Source: Lentisphaeria bacterium (lineage in GTDB: Bacteria; Verrucomicrobiota; Lentisphaeria; Victivallales; Victivallaceae). From it: a stretch of DNA of 64,000 bases. Shown in pieces: positions 20,123 to 28,712 of this stretch (its first letter is position 1; the number at the start of each line of letters is the position of its first letter). The notes beneath the pieces are model-generated. The model worked only from the letters and a program-made list of their open reading frames with translations. It was not told where the DNA came from and searched no databases. The translations under genes and the position numbers were made by a program. The stretch spans positions 28,622-92,621 of the forward strand of contig JAFTUS010000084.1 in the NCBI GenBank assembly GCA_017466125.1. Direction: 5' to 3'.

Positions 20123-20991
20123 TTTTTACGTCTCAAAGTCCCCGGCGGATAGCCGAAAAACTTGCGGAACATCCGGCTGAAATAGTAAACATTGGCAAAA
20201 CCGGCACGCGCGGCAATCTCTTTGATCGGTTCATTGGTTTCTTTTAAAAGAGATTCAGCGTTCTTTAACCGGACATTCGTCACCTGTTCCTGAAATGAAA
20301 CTCCGAGATGTGCTGTACATAAGTGACTGGCACGCGAAGGCGAAACGCCAAGATATTTTGCCAACCCCTCAAGAGAAATATCGCCGTTGCTGTGGCGCAA
20401 AATATATTCCCGTATCAACTCTCCGCGATTAGGCACAGAGTTTTTCTCTGTCTGATTTGCCTGAAGACGCAAAGAGTAAAACGAACTGCCGAGCAGACGG
20501 ATCTCATGGATGATATCATCAAACGATTCAAGTGGAAATTCCGGCAGCAGTTCCCATGCTTTCCGCATTTCTGCCGGAGGCTCACCCCCACGGAATGGGC
20601 CGATATAGAAAATCAACTCCAATACATCGTTCCAGAGAAAAGACACGACCAGCTCTTTCACGCCCTTCCAGCAACAGTGAATAAAAGGTTCTCCGGTACG
20701 CAAACACTCTTTTTCCACACCGGCGGCACACTCCCGCAGACAAAACGAGTTATAACGCTTACGGGAGTAACGTTCATTCTGGCAATATGCGGCACGGTGA
20801 TACCGCCATTGGGGAAAAAGATAAGACATATCCCGCCTGTACCAGAATCCATTCATCGCATGGATCGTCAGAAAAACATTGTACTTTTTTTCAAACGCAG
20901 CAATGCTCCAGTCGATTTGACCGGAGATATCTATGGTTGATTTTTTATCGAAATATTCTATTTTTAGCATAATAATATAAATATACAGCAT
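20119..20991 (-). CDS. AraC-family regulator (locus B)
   Basis: This 290-residue protein has a C-terminal AraC/XylS double helix-turn-helix from about residue 190 (ISLEGLAKYLGVSPSRASHL, then IKEIAARAGFANVYYFSRMF and FGYPPGTLRR). The N-terminal sensory domain (about 10-160) has CLRECAAGVEKECL and a CCW segment, reminiscent of Cys-containing PocR-like domains rather than a cupin; that is tentative. It is divergent from the oxidoreductase-pseudopilin-GH operon with only 70 bp between starts, so it is a likely activator of that operon. An alternative start is Met8. Its stop codon falls at the edge of the dispersed repeat. Confidence 0.85.
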   Translation of the reverse strand: MLYIYIIMLKIEYFDKKSTIDISGQIDWSIAAFEKKYNVFLTIHAMNGFWYRRDMSYLFPQWRYHRAAYCQNERYSRKRYNSFCLRECAAGVEKECLRTGEPFIHCCWKGVKELVVSFLWNDVLELIFYIGPFRGGEPPAEMRKAWELLPEFPLESFDDIIHEIRLLGSSFYSLRLQANQTEKNSVPNRGELIREYILRHSNGDISLEGLAKYLGVSPSRASHLCTAHLGVSFQEQVTNVRLKNAESLLKETNEPIKEIAARAGFANVYYFSRMFRKFFGYPPGTLRRKN

Positions 20992-21061
20992 TTTTCTGCA
21001 TTTTCAAATAAAAAAATTGTGATATAGTAAATATTGTAAAAAACATAAGGAATTTCTGTTT

Positions 21062-22303
21062 ATGGTCCGTAAAATCACACAAAGTATGGATGTTCCGGTA
21101 CGGAACGAATGTGATGTCCTTGTAGCCGGAGCAGGCCCCGCCGGTATCGGGGCGGCAATTACCGCCGCCCGGAACGGCGCAAAAGTTACTCTCGTGGAAT
21201 ACGGCGGCAAACCCGGAGGAATGTGGACGCTCGGATTGCTGTCACCATTCTTTGACAATAAAAAAGAAGGGCTGAATCAGGAGATCCGGGAAAAACTGAT
21301 GGAACGTAAAGCCTGGGGCGGTCTCTGGAACGCCGCTTTTGATCCATCGGAAATGGCACTCTATCTGAATTGGCTTCTGCTCGATGCCGGAGTCGATCTT
21401 CTGCTCTACACCATGGCTTGTGAACCCTATATGGAAGGGAACTCCGTCAAAGGCGTTTTCGTGCAGAATAAATCCGGCAGGCAGGTCATTCTTGCAAAAA
21501 CTGTGATCGACTGCACCGGTGACGGCGACATTGCCGCCCGTGCGGGGTGTCCTTTTGAACTCGGCCGTCCCCAGGACGGCTGCTGTCAGCCGATGACGAT
21601 GATGTTCAAAATCGGCGGCTTGCGTGAAGATTATCCGGCCGATGAAATATTGAAATGGTACAAAATTCTGGAAGAACGGGTCAGAGACCGGGAACAATTC
21701 TTCAAAGATGTTCCTTTCAACTTCCCGGCACTGGTGAAACTTCCCGGCAAAGGTCAGGCGTTGATCCAATGGACTCATATCCGGAATAAATGCGGCTGCA
21801 ACGGAGATGAATTGAGTGCCGCCGCACAAAACGGATTTCTGCAAGTGGAAAATGCCATGCGTTATTTCAATGAGATCAAAGATGTCCTCGGTGATGTGTA
21901 TCTGCTGGAACTTCCCGCCGTGATCGGTGTCCGCGAGACAAGACGCATTCGGGGAGAATATTATATCACCGATGACGATTTGAAATCCGGTAAAAAGCAC
22001 TCTGACGGCATCTGTCTTGTCCAAATGGGAGTCGATATCCACGAACCTTCCGGCAAAGGACAGACCAATCTGAAAAATCCGGGCTTCGATATTCCGTTCC
22101 GCTCCCTCGTGCCTTTGCAGGCAGAAAATCTCCTGACTGCGGGCAGATGTATTTCAGGCTCTTACACGGCACACGCCGCTTACCGGGTCACCGGAGACTG
22201 CCTCAAAACCGGAGAAGCCGCAGGCGCAAAAGCCGTTGAAGCATTGCAGAAAAATATCTCCGTAAGGAAACTTGCCAAAATACAATATGGAAAGGAAAAT
22301 TAA
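21062..22303 (+). CDS. FAD-dependent oxidoreductase (FAD_oxidored-like)
   Basis: This 413-residue flavoprotein has an N-terminal dinucleotide-binding fold with [20 protein letters not shown] (GxGxxG, residues about 19-38), then [19 protein letters not shown] second FAD contact is [16 protein letters not shown] (about 155-170), and a C-terminal FAD motif is [19 protein letters not shown]. No signal peptide is visible. Proteins of this type occur in PVC and Bacteroidetes carbohydrate loci, but their substrate is generally not known. It is the first gene of operon B, downstream of a TATAGT-type -10 at 21023 with an extended TG, and overlaps the pseudopilin RBS. Confidence 0.85.
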   Translation: MVRKITQSMDVPVRNECDVLVAGAGPAGIGAAITAARNGAKVTLVEYGGKPGGMWTLGLLSPFFDNKKEGLNQEIREKLMERKAWGGLWNAAFDPSEMALYLNWLLLDAGVDLLLYTMACEPYMEGNSVKGVFVQNKSGRQVILAKTVIDCTGDGDIAARAGCPFELGRPQDGCCQPMTMMFKIGGLREDYPADEILKWYKILEERVRDREQFFKDVPFNFPALVKLPGKGQALIQWTHIRNKCGCNGDELSAAAQNGFLQVENAMRYFNEIKDVLGDVYLLELPAVIGVRETRRIRGEYYITDDDLKSGKKHSDGICLVQMGVDIHEPSGKGQTNLKNPGFDIPFRSLVPLQAENLLTAGRCISGSYTAHAAYRVTGDCLKTGEAAGAKAVEALQKNISVRKLAKIQYGKEN

Positions 22304-22304
22304 A

Positions 22305-23216
22305 ATGCAGAAAAAACACTTCACGCTGATTGAACTGCTCGTAGTTACTGCACAGTTTTTGTGCGATTTTGCAAAAAAAACAATTACAGTTTTTGCGGAT
22401 GCAAAAAATGTAATTACCCGAAAGTTTTTGGAAGGGATAGAGGGGGTTCGGGGGAGAAAGGGAGAACCTTTTTCCAAAAAGGTTTCCCTTTCTCTCCCGA
22501 CGCCGTTTACCCTTATCGAACTCTTAGTCGTCATTGCAATCATTGCAATTCTCGCCGCTATGCTTTTGCCCGCATTGAATAAGGCAAGAGAAAGTTCCAA
22601 GAGCATCGCCTGTGTCAACAATATGAAACAGACCGGGCTGGGATTTTCGCTTTACACTGCCGATCATGACGACTTTCTGCCGCCGGTATTGTCGCAAAAC
22701 AGCGGCCCGGTCTGGACGAACCGCTTGCTCGGCAATGCCTTGCAGACTTCAGAAAGTTCAGAAGAAAGCAAAGGATACATCACAGAAAAGCAACTGCGAT
22801 GCCCCTCTATGACCATGAAAAAAATCACCGGCTGGATTTTCCACGAAAGCGATTACGGCATCAACGGCAATCTTATTGAAGATGCCGCCGGACAATACAA
22901 AAGCGGAAAAATCTCCAGTCTGAAAAATGCTGCTGATAAAGTTCTGGTGACGGATGCGTGGCGCAATGCATCTGACGGAACTCCACAGCAGTATGTCGGC
23001 TGGTTCCGCTGGGCGCGCAACTTTGCCATGTTCAACAAAAGCACCGATTACGGCCGTCCGGCAGCACGTCATGCCAATCAGACGGTGAATATCCTTTTCG
23101 GCGATATGCACGTTTCCAAAGTCCGGGTGGAAACCCCGCTCAATCCGGAAAATACGGCTATTTTCTCATACAGCACAGCCGAAGGGAAAAAGGCTCTTTA
23201 CTGGTTCCCGAAATAA
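22305..23216 (+). CDS. Prepilin-like protein with duplicated, interrupted signal (locus B)
   Basis: From the ATG at 22305 (RBS GGAAAGG) the product starts [20 protein letters not shown], so the signal breaks off after LIELLVV. After an insertion-like stretch a complete second signal follows ([19 protein letters not shown]), starting 62 codons downstream of the first, then a normal family body of about 200 residues. The copies differ at many synonymous positions, so this is not a recent tandem duplication. The C-terminal motif is degenerate: [15 protein letters not shown] has Gly-Asp in place of Asp-Gly. The gene is 303 residues, against 230-250 for its relatives here. It sits between the oxidoreductase and the large glycosidase. 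The functional start may have shifted to an internal codon near the second signal, but I see no good RBS there. Confidence 0.8.
   Translation: MQKKHFTLIELLVVTAQFLCDFAKKTITVFADAKNVITRKFLEGIEGVRGRKGEPFSKKVSLSLPTPFTLIELLVVIAIIAILAAMLLPALNKARESSKSIACVNNMKQTGLGFSLYTADHDDFLPPVLSQNSGPVWTNRLLGNALQTSESSEESKGYITEKQLRCPSMTMKKITGWIFHESDYGINGNLIEDAAGQYKSGKISSLKNAADKVLVTDAWRNASDGTPQQYVGWFRWARNFAMFNKSTDYGRPAARHANQTVNILFGDMHVSKVRVETPLNPENTAIFSYSTAEGKKALYWFPK
22348..22503 (+). repeat. Two-hairpin in-frame insertion inside a prepilin signal
   Basis: The segment between the two signal copies holds two large inverted repeats. Hairpin 1 is AATTACAgTTTTTGC / GCAAAAAaTGTAATT (22382-22396, 22401-22415) with loop GGAT. 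Hairpin 2 spans 22451-22498 with arms of about 23 nt and one or two bulges around a CC loop. The reading frame stays open throughout. Base composition (A-, T- and G-runs) differs from the flanking coding sequence. The layout recalls palindromic elements that insert into coding genes, such as Rickettsia palindromic elements; that comparison is by analogy only. Confidence 0.7.
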
Positions 23217-23233
23217 TCTGAAAGGATGATCCC

Positions 23234-26200
23234 ATGCTCCGCTTTCTGCTGATACTCTGTACATTCTCTCTGCTTTCTGCCGCTGAAATATGGCAAATCG
23301 GCAAAAAAGATGCTTCAGCGCAAGAATTCAAACTCCGCTATATGCCCTGGGAATATGCCAGAGTGAAATATTTGCCCAAGCATCCGGATTTCAACGCTGA
23401 AACCAATACATTTTTTTACCGTATTCCGGCAAAAAGAAATATTGATGCTCCGGCAATGATTTCGGGGATCAGTTCAGCAAGTATGAAAAACTGGATGTTT
23501 CCCGATGAAGTCGTTACGGCGTTGAAACTGGAGTGGCAGGAAAAATCCTCCGGCAGCAGAAAAATCGTTTTTCACACCGCCGCATTCCGCAACATGGGTT
23601 CCGGCATAAATTCTGTGGAACTTATCATGCCGGATCAGACCCGGAAACTTTTTTCCGTTCCCCCGGCGCAGCGTGAACTCAAAAAAGATTTGGCTCTTGC
23701 CGGAGAATTTAAAGTTCTGCCGGGCAAACAGACCCTTTTGCTCCGGGTCATCTCCAACGACCGTCATTTCAGATTGAATTTTGATTGTATCACGCTCGAA
23801 AGTATTTCCGCCATCCAGCCCCCCGCTCCAAATGCGGAACTTACCTTTTCCAATAAAGATTTTGTTTATGTTCCCGGCGAAAAAGGAGAAGTCCGTTTCA
23901 AGGTGTGGAACCTATCCGTTCCCGGTACGATAACCGGAGAAATCAGAGATATTTCCGGAAAAATCTGTTACCGCGGTAAACTTGAAATCACCTCCGCTCA
24001 AGCCCGTTTCCCTTTGTATACGGCACAGCGGGGCTGGTATGAAGTCCGTTACACCCTCCCCGGCGGCAAGCAGGGGAAAACATCGTATGTCGTATTGGAG
24101 CCGGTTTCAAAGGAGTACAAAGCCAATTCACGTTTCGGTTGTCACGCCGTAAAAGGCTTCCCCTATTTGCAGAGTTACTGGCAGGAGGAACAGCAGCGGA
24201 AACTCCACCGGGCATGGCGTGCCGGTGCCAAATGGGTACGTCTGCACGGCATCAAATGGGCGGATATTCAGCCCTCCCCCGATGGATCGTTCAACTGGGA
24301 CATGCTCGATCGCCGTCTGAAACTGCTTGATGAATATAAAATGGGTACACTGCTCCAAGTCGGTTCTACTCCGAAATGGGCATCACCCAGCAAATCAGAA
24401 CGGCTCGTTCCCCCTATCGGTGTCAAAGAATATCAGATGCATCCGCCGGAAAATGAAGCGTGGAAACGTTTTATCTCAGAGCTTGTTTCACATTGTAAAG
24501 GGCGGATCCGGCATTATGAGATTTGGAATGAGCCGAACTACTGGAGTTGTTTCTGGTTGAGCGGCAGTCCCAAAGATTACGCCTTATTGATACGCTCGGC
24601 TTATCAGGAGGCGAAAAAGGTTGATCCTGATTGCAAAATCGTTGCGGGCGGTCTGGTCGATGCCATCGGTTTTCTCGGAGAGGTACTCAAGGAAAATCAG
24701 GGCAAAGCATGGTTCGACATCATGGCATTCCACTATGTGATCCGCTCTCTTTCATACGACCGCTGGCGGCAGGTGTTGCGGAACTTCCCGGATATGCCGT
24801 TTTTCAATACCGAAGAATCATGGTGGAAATCCAATAACCGGCAGGAATTTGCCGAAAAAATCATAAAAGGTCACGTTATTGAGGCGGCAAACAAGGTGGA
24901 CAAAACGTTTGCATTCGGCTTTTTTGATGACAGGGCATATTCGCCGCTTTACGGTTCCGTCAACGGCGACGGTTCCCCGCTGCCCGCCTACGCTGCATAT
25001 CGCACGATGACACACCGTCTTGAAGATGCCCGTTACATCGCTCCGCTCACGGACAGCAAATCGACCTTGAAACTCTATCTTTTCGTGCGGAATGATACGC
25101 CGGTCATCGTGGGCTGGAGCGACCGTAAACTGCCGGAAGAAACAGAATTGTCCCCCGGCGGCAAGAGTGTTACGGTTGTCGATTTTATGGACCGGGAAAA
25201 ATCTTTTCCGCTTCAAAATGGAAAACTCAAACTGCGGTTCACCTCTGCACCGCAGTTCATCGAGGGCGGTGATGCCCAGTGGCTTATCCGGCAAACTGAA
25301 ATCGTCCGCCAACTTCCGGGCGAAATCGTCTGCCGTCCGGGAGCAGGCTTCACCCATCAGCACCGATTGCAATTTCCCGCCGGAACAAAATTTGCGCTGC
25401 AATTACCCGCCGCATGGCAGGGCTCTTTTGACGGTACTCTTCTGAAACTTCAACTGTCCCCGGCAACGCCCCCCGGCAATTACACGCTCCCGCTTGCCAT
25501 TACCGAAAACGGCAAACATGCGGTATTTACGTTGAAAGTCAAAGCCGCCGCCGGAAACGGACTCGAAAATCTGTTGAAAAACGGCGACTTCAAACAGGGC
25601 GGAAAAAATGTACCCGCTTACTGGTATAAAGGGCAAAAAGGCTCGTTGACCCAACTTCCCGGAGGCGGCACGGACGGCTCAAACGCATGGAAAGCGGAAA
25701 ACACCGGGAACGGCGGTCTTCACTGGGGAAGTACAACCAAAGTGAAAGTATCTCCCGGCGAAGCCTATCTGCTTTGCACCACAGCCAAAGGCGGAAAAGG
25801 TACTTTCGGCTTTATCTGCACGATTATGGATGCCAATGGCAAAAAACTTTCACCGGCACGCCCCGGAATCAATATGCTGTTTTCCAAAACATCGGGAAAT
25901 TGGAAAACGTACAGCGATACCATCAATATCTCCCATCCGGATGCGGCATATATGAGCATTGCTCTTCTGGTCAACCATGCCGCGCCGGGAAGTGTCACGT
26001 TTGACCATATTTCCCTCTATGCACTTTCAGAGCGTTATCCCGCCTCCAAACATCTCTGGCAAGGCGTTGCCAAACGTGCATCCGGAGCCATAACAGCAGA
26101 CGGAATAACCGATGAGTGGGAAAATGTTCCCGCCATGAAAACCGCCGACAGGGAAAATGTCGTCCTGGCGGAAAAAGGCAGCAAATGGAGCGGTTCGGAT

Positions 26201-26692
26201 GATCTCTCTGCCTCGCTTCGGATCATGCGGGACAGAGAATATCTGTATCTGCTTGCCGAAGTGAAAGACAGTGTTTCCGGGAAACGTTTTCCTTTTGCCA
26301 AAGCATGGCAGGGCGACTCCATCCAGCTGGCATTTGATCCTTTGATGAGCGGTCAGGATTACTCTGATATCGTACTGGCGGAAACGCCCGAAGGCAAACC
26401 CGTGGTATGGCGTTATCACAAATGCTGGACACCGGAACTGTTGACCGGCATCACCGCCACCGGCGAAATCAAATCAGCCAAACTTGCCATCCGTCATACT
26501 CCCGGCGGCAGGATCTACGAAGCGGCAATACCGTTGCGGGAACTCCACCCGCTGACTGCCGAAAGTAAAGAGTGCGGATTTTCGTTTCTCATCAACGATA
26601 ATGACGGCGAAAACCGCAAATACATCGAGTGGTCCTCCGGTATCGGCAAAAAACGTGATCCGAAACAATACGGCTTGCTTCGGTTTGAATAA
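23234..26692 (+). CDS. Large secreted GH-A (GH39-like) hydrolase with CBM9-type C-terminus
   Basis: This 1152-residue protein has a signal peptide (MLRFLLILCTFSLLSAAE) and RBS AAAGGATG. Order of parts: beta-rich N-terminal region (20-290); TIM barrel from about 300 (SRFGCHAVKGFPYLQSYW) with acid/base motif YEIWNEPNYW (Glu near 430) and nucleophile candidate FNTEESWW (near 525); a beta domain; a CBM-like sandwich near 775-930 (NLLKNGDFKQGGKNVPAYW); and a C-terminal CBM9-like domain (about 950-1152) ending FLINDNDGENRKYIEWSSG. The barrel motifs resemble GH39-type clan GH-A enzymes. It is the last gene of operon B, 17 bp after the pseudopilin. Substrate is unknown; plant cell-wall glycan is plausible. 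Confidence 0.8.
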   Translation: MLRFLLILCTFSLLSAAEIWQIGKKDASAQEFKLRYMPWEYARVKYLPKHPDFNAETNTFFYRIPAKRNIDAPAMISGISSASMKNWMFPDEVVTALKLEWQEKSSGSRKIVFHTAAFRNMGSGINSVELIMPDQTRKLFSVPPAQRELKKDLALAGEFKVLPGKQTLLLRVISNDRHFRLNFDCITLESISAIQPPAPNAELTFSNKDFVYVPGEKGEVRFKVWNLSVPGTITGEIRDISGKICYRGKLEITSAQARFPLYTAQRGWYEVRYTLPGGKQGKTSYVVLEPVSKEYKANSRFGCHAVKGFPYLQSYWQEEQQRKLHRAWRAGAKWVRLHGIKWADIQPSPDGSFNWDMLDRRLKLLDEYKMGTLLQVGSTPKWASPSKSERLVPPIGVKEYQMHPPENEAWKRFISELVSHCKGRIRHYEIWNEPNYWSCFWLSGSPKDYALLIRSAYQEAKKVDPDCKIVAGGLVDAIGFLGEVLKENQGKAWFDIMAFHYVIRSLSYDRWRQVLRNFPDMPFFNTEESWWKSNNRQEFAEKIIKGHVIEAANKVDKTFAFGFFDDRAYSPLYGSVNGDGSPLPAYAAYRTMTHRLEDARYIAPLTDSKSTLKLYLFVRNDTPVIVGWSDRKLPEETELSPGGKSVTVVDFMDREKSFPLQNGKLKLRFTSAPQFIEGGDAQWLIRQTEIVRQLPGEIVCRPGAGFTHQHRLQFPAGTKFALQLPAAWQGSFDGTLLKLQLSPATPPGNYTLPLAITENGKHAVFTLKVKAAAGNGLENLLKNGDFKQGGKNVPAYWYKGQKGSLTQLPGGGTDGSNAWKAENTGNGGLHWGSTTKVKVSPGEAYLLCTTAKGGKGTFGFICTIMDANGKKLSPARPGINMLFSKTSGNWKTYSDTINISHPDAAYMSIALLVNHAAPGSVTFDHISLYALSERYPASKHLWQGVAKRASGAITADGITDEWENVPAMKTADRENVVLAEKGSKWSGSDDLSASLRIMRDREYLYLLAEVKDSVSGKRFPFAKAWQGDSIQLAFDPLMSGQDYSDIVLAETPEGKPVVWRYHKCWTPELLTGITATGEIKSAKLAIRHTPGGRIYEAAIPLRELHPLTAESKECGFSFLINDNDGENRKYIEWSSGIGKKRDPKQYGLLRFE

Positions 26693-26695
26693 GCA

Positions 26696-26732
26696 TCCGC
26701 GCGCAACGGCCGAACGCCGGGCGTTGCGCGGA
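26696..26732. terminator. GC-rich hairpin between convergent genes
   Basis: A nine-bp perfect GC-rich stem (cgcgcaacg at 26700-26708, cgttgcgcg at 26722-26730) lies directly after the stop of the large glycosidase and before the 3' end of the convergent araC gene. There is no clear T-run, so terminator strength is uncertain. The GC-rich sequence resembles the terminal hairpin of the dispersed element. Confidence 0.5.
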
Positions 26733-26749
26733 CGGCGTATCCCGAAGGT

Positions 26750-27673
26750 TCAGTGAAAATCAGTCTGTGTTTCGTACACAGCCTTTTGAAAATCCCGGGG
26801 GGACACTCCGTGGATTTTGCGGAAGCGTTTGCTGAAATAATTGGCATTGGAAAAACCGCAACGTTCAGAAACTTCAGCGACTCCGACCCCTTTTTGAAGC
26901 AGTTTCGCAGCATGATTGAGCCGCAGATGCTGCAAATAATCAAAAGGAGAAGAACCGGTCATACGATTGAACAACCGTAAAAAATTCCGGGGGGAAGTGC
27001 AGGCAAGGCCCGACAGTTCTTTCAGCGACCACGGTTTGGAAAAATCCTGTTCCATCCGGCTGATGACTTCCACGATATGGGGGATACTGCGGGGACTCTG
27101 CCCCATCATATTGCCATAATTATCCGAAATCATCAGAATGATCTCCTGAAAAAGCGTCAATGCCCGCACCTCATAGCCGACTTTTTTTTCTTTCAGAATT
27201 TTTTCCAGTTTGAAAAGCAGTTCTTCCATCGTCTCAAGCGTCTCTTCGTTCAGATGCAGACCGTAATCGTTTGAACGTTCGGCACGCAGAGAGGGTTCTG
27301 CATGAAAAAACATCCGGTAACCGGGAAGCCGTTCCAGCAGTTCATAAGGCAACGGCAGTTCCTCCGGCACAAAAAGGACATTCATCAGCCGCAGATTATG
27401 ATATTCCGTAAAACAGTGGGCAATATCGCCGCGCAAAAGAAAAATATCCCCGCGAAACACCGGATAAGTACGACCGTTTATCCACTGTGTTGCCGTACCG
27501 GAAAGAATAAGCACCAACTCCATAAATTCGTGAATGTGCGGGATAAAAGTCCAGTTATCCGCCCGGGAAGATGCCGATGGCTTTGCCGGTGAAAGGTACA
27601 GTTGAAGTTCCGGTGCGGGGGGCAAAAATCCCATTCTTGGAACTTGCGGATATTTTGTTTTCAAATTGTCCAT
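26750..27673 (-). CDS. AraC-family regulator with cupin-like sensor (locus C)
   Basis: This 307-residue protein has an N-terminal cupin-type sugar-sensing half. WTFIPHIHEFMELVLILSGT carries the His and Glu spacing of AraC_binding domains, and GDIFLLRGDIAHCF follows. The C-terminal DNA-binding half has two helix-turn-helix motifs (WSLKELSGLACTSPRNFLRL and VGVAEVSERCGFSNANYFSK) and ends HGVSPRDFQKAVYETQ. It is divergent from the pseudopilin-GH-GH51 operon, so it probably activates that operon in response to the released sugar. It converges with the large glycosidase gene of locus B. Confidence 0.92.
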   Translation of the reverse strand: MDNLKTKYPQVPRMGFLPPAPELQLYLSPAKPSASSRADNWTFIPHIHEFMELVLILSGTATQWINGRTYPVFRGDIFLLRGDIAHCFTEYHNLRLMNVLFVPEELPLPYELLERLPGYRMFFHAEPSLRAERSNDYGLHLNEETLETMEELLFKLEKILKEKKVGYEVRALTLFQEIILMISDNYGNMMGQSPRSIPHIVEVISRMEQDFSKPWSLKELSGLACTSPRNFLRLFNRMTGSSPFDYLQHLRLNHAAKLLQKGVGVAEVSERCGFSNANYFSKRFRKIHGVSPRDFQKAVYETQTDFH

Positions 27674-27860
27674 TTTAATTCACTTTTCCACTCATTTCAT
27701 CTCCTAAAGAATATACACCCGATTTTTTATCTGTCAAGGAACTTTATACGGAAATTGCGTATTATGTATTACTTATTGTGTTTTGAGAGCCGGAAATTCC
27801 GGAATTATCACGCCGAAAACGCATTTGTCCATATATTACCATTTTTTGTCTATATCGTTT

Positions 27861-27889
27861 TTGACATTTGAACGGCTTTGTGGTATAGT
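27861..27889 (+). promoter_or_regulatory. Sigma-70-type promoter of operon C
   Basis: A perfect TTGACA (27861-27866), a 17-bp spacer and TATAGT (27884-27889) with an extended-10 TG lie 40 bp before the pseudopilin ATG. This is the closest to consensus seen in the window. The AraC activator site would be expected in the preceding 180 bp, but I could not pick one out. Confidence 0.85.
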
Positions 27890-27929
27890 ACCGATATAAC
27901 ACGGACAACCCAAAAAAAAGGAGCCTGAT

Positions 27930-28688
27930 ATGAAACAAAAATTTACCCTTATCGAACTTCTCGTCGTAATCGCGATCATCGCCATTCTCGCTGCCATGTT
28001 GCTGCCCGCTTTGAATAAAGCGCGGGCGAAAGCACGGGAATCCGCCTGTGTCAACAACAAAAAGCAATGTATCCTCGGCATGTCGCTTTATGGAGATGAT
28101 AATCGGGGAATGTTTATTGTTACTCAGAAAAACAACGCTTCTGACGGACTTAACATGACTGCATGGAACTATCATCTTGCCTGCGGAGAAGGCGGAACGT
28201 ATTCCCGTACCGGCAAATATATGAGTTTCGCATCCACCATGTGTCCGATCATGAAACCGCATGATATGACGACATTCAACACGCATTTGCAGTCTTTCGG
28301 CATGGACTCAACTTGTTTGACGGCAGGTTCCATCACCGGTCAACGAGCCCCATTGGGTATGTACTGGGTCGGTCAGGCAACCGAAGATAACCGTTATATG
28401 GACACTAAAAAGATGAAATCCCCCGGAGTAACTGTTGTTTTCGGTGATACGATCCGTTTGGACGGAACGTATGCCAATTCCTATACTCCCTACAGTATCT
28501 TTCACCAGGTCACCAAAGACAAATGGGGAATTACTGCTGTTATGTTTATGGGTCATGAACGCCGCAACAGTATCGCATTTGCCGACGGTCACGTCGCCAT
28601 GCACACTGGCGACGAACTGTTCGCCATGCCGTATTTCCTGAAAACCTGGACAGAAACCGCCAGCGGAACTGAAATATTCTCCCGATAA
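27930..28688 (+). CDS. Prepilin-like protein with H-x9-DG motif (locus C)
   Basis: This 252-residue protein has a class III signal at the N-terminus ([20 protein letters not shown]), cleavage expected before Phe5. The H-x9-DG motif near the C-terminus is [23 protein letters not shown] precedes the ATG. It is the first gene of operon C, directly behind a near-perfect promoter and ahead of two glycosidases. The middle part (about 50-200) diverges from the other five family members in the window, as expected if it contacts a locus-specific partner or substrate; that is an inference. Confidence 0.9.
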   Translation: MKQKFTLIELLVVIAIIAILAAMLLPALNKARAKARESACVNNKKQCILGMSLYGDDNRGMFIVTQKNNASDGLNMTAWNYHLACGEGGTYSRTGKYMSFASTMCPIMKPHDMTTFNTHLQSFGMDSTCLTAGSITGQRAPLGMYWVGQATEDNRYMDTKKMKSPGVTVVFGDTIRLDGTYANSYTPYSIFHQVTKDKWGITAVMFMGHERRNSIAFADGHVAMHTGDELFAMPYFLKTWTETASGTEIFSR

Positions 28689-28712
28689 CCCGTAAGAAAG
28701 ATATTCTGCTTT

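Noticed and set aside
19752..20180. 142-codon plus-strand frame through hairpin element copy 1, partly shared with copy 2 (LYERLTDFYRGFGMLRPLNA)
   Set aside because: The shared protein sequence breaks by frameshift in copy 2 after about 40 residues, and base changes follow pairing rather than codons; the element is better explained as structured, non-coding sequence.
22305..22520. Double prepilin signal as a simple tandem duplication or assembly stutter
   Set aside because: The two copies differ at most synonymous positions and are separated by unrelated hairpin DNA, so neither a fresh duplication nor an assembly repeat explains it.
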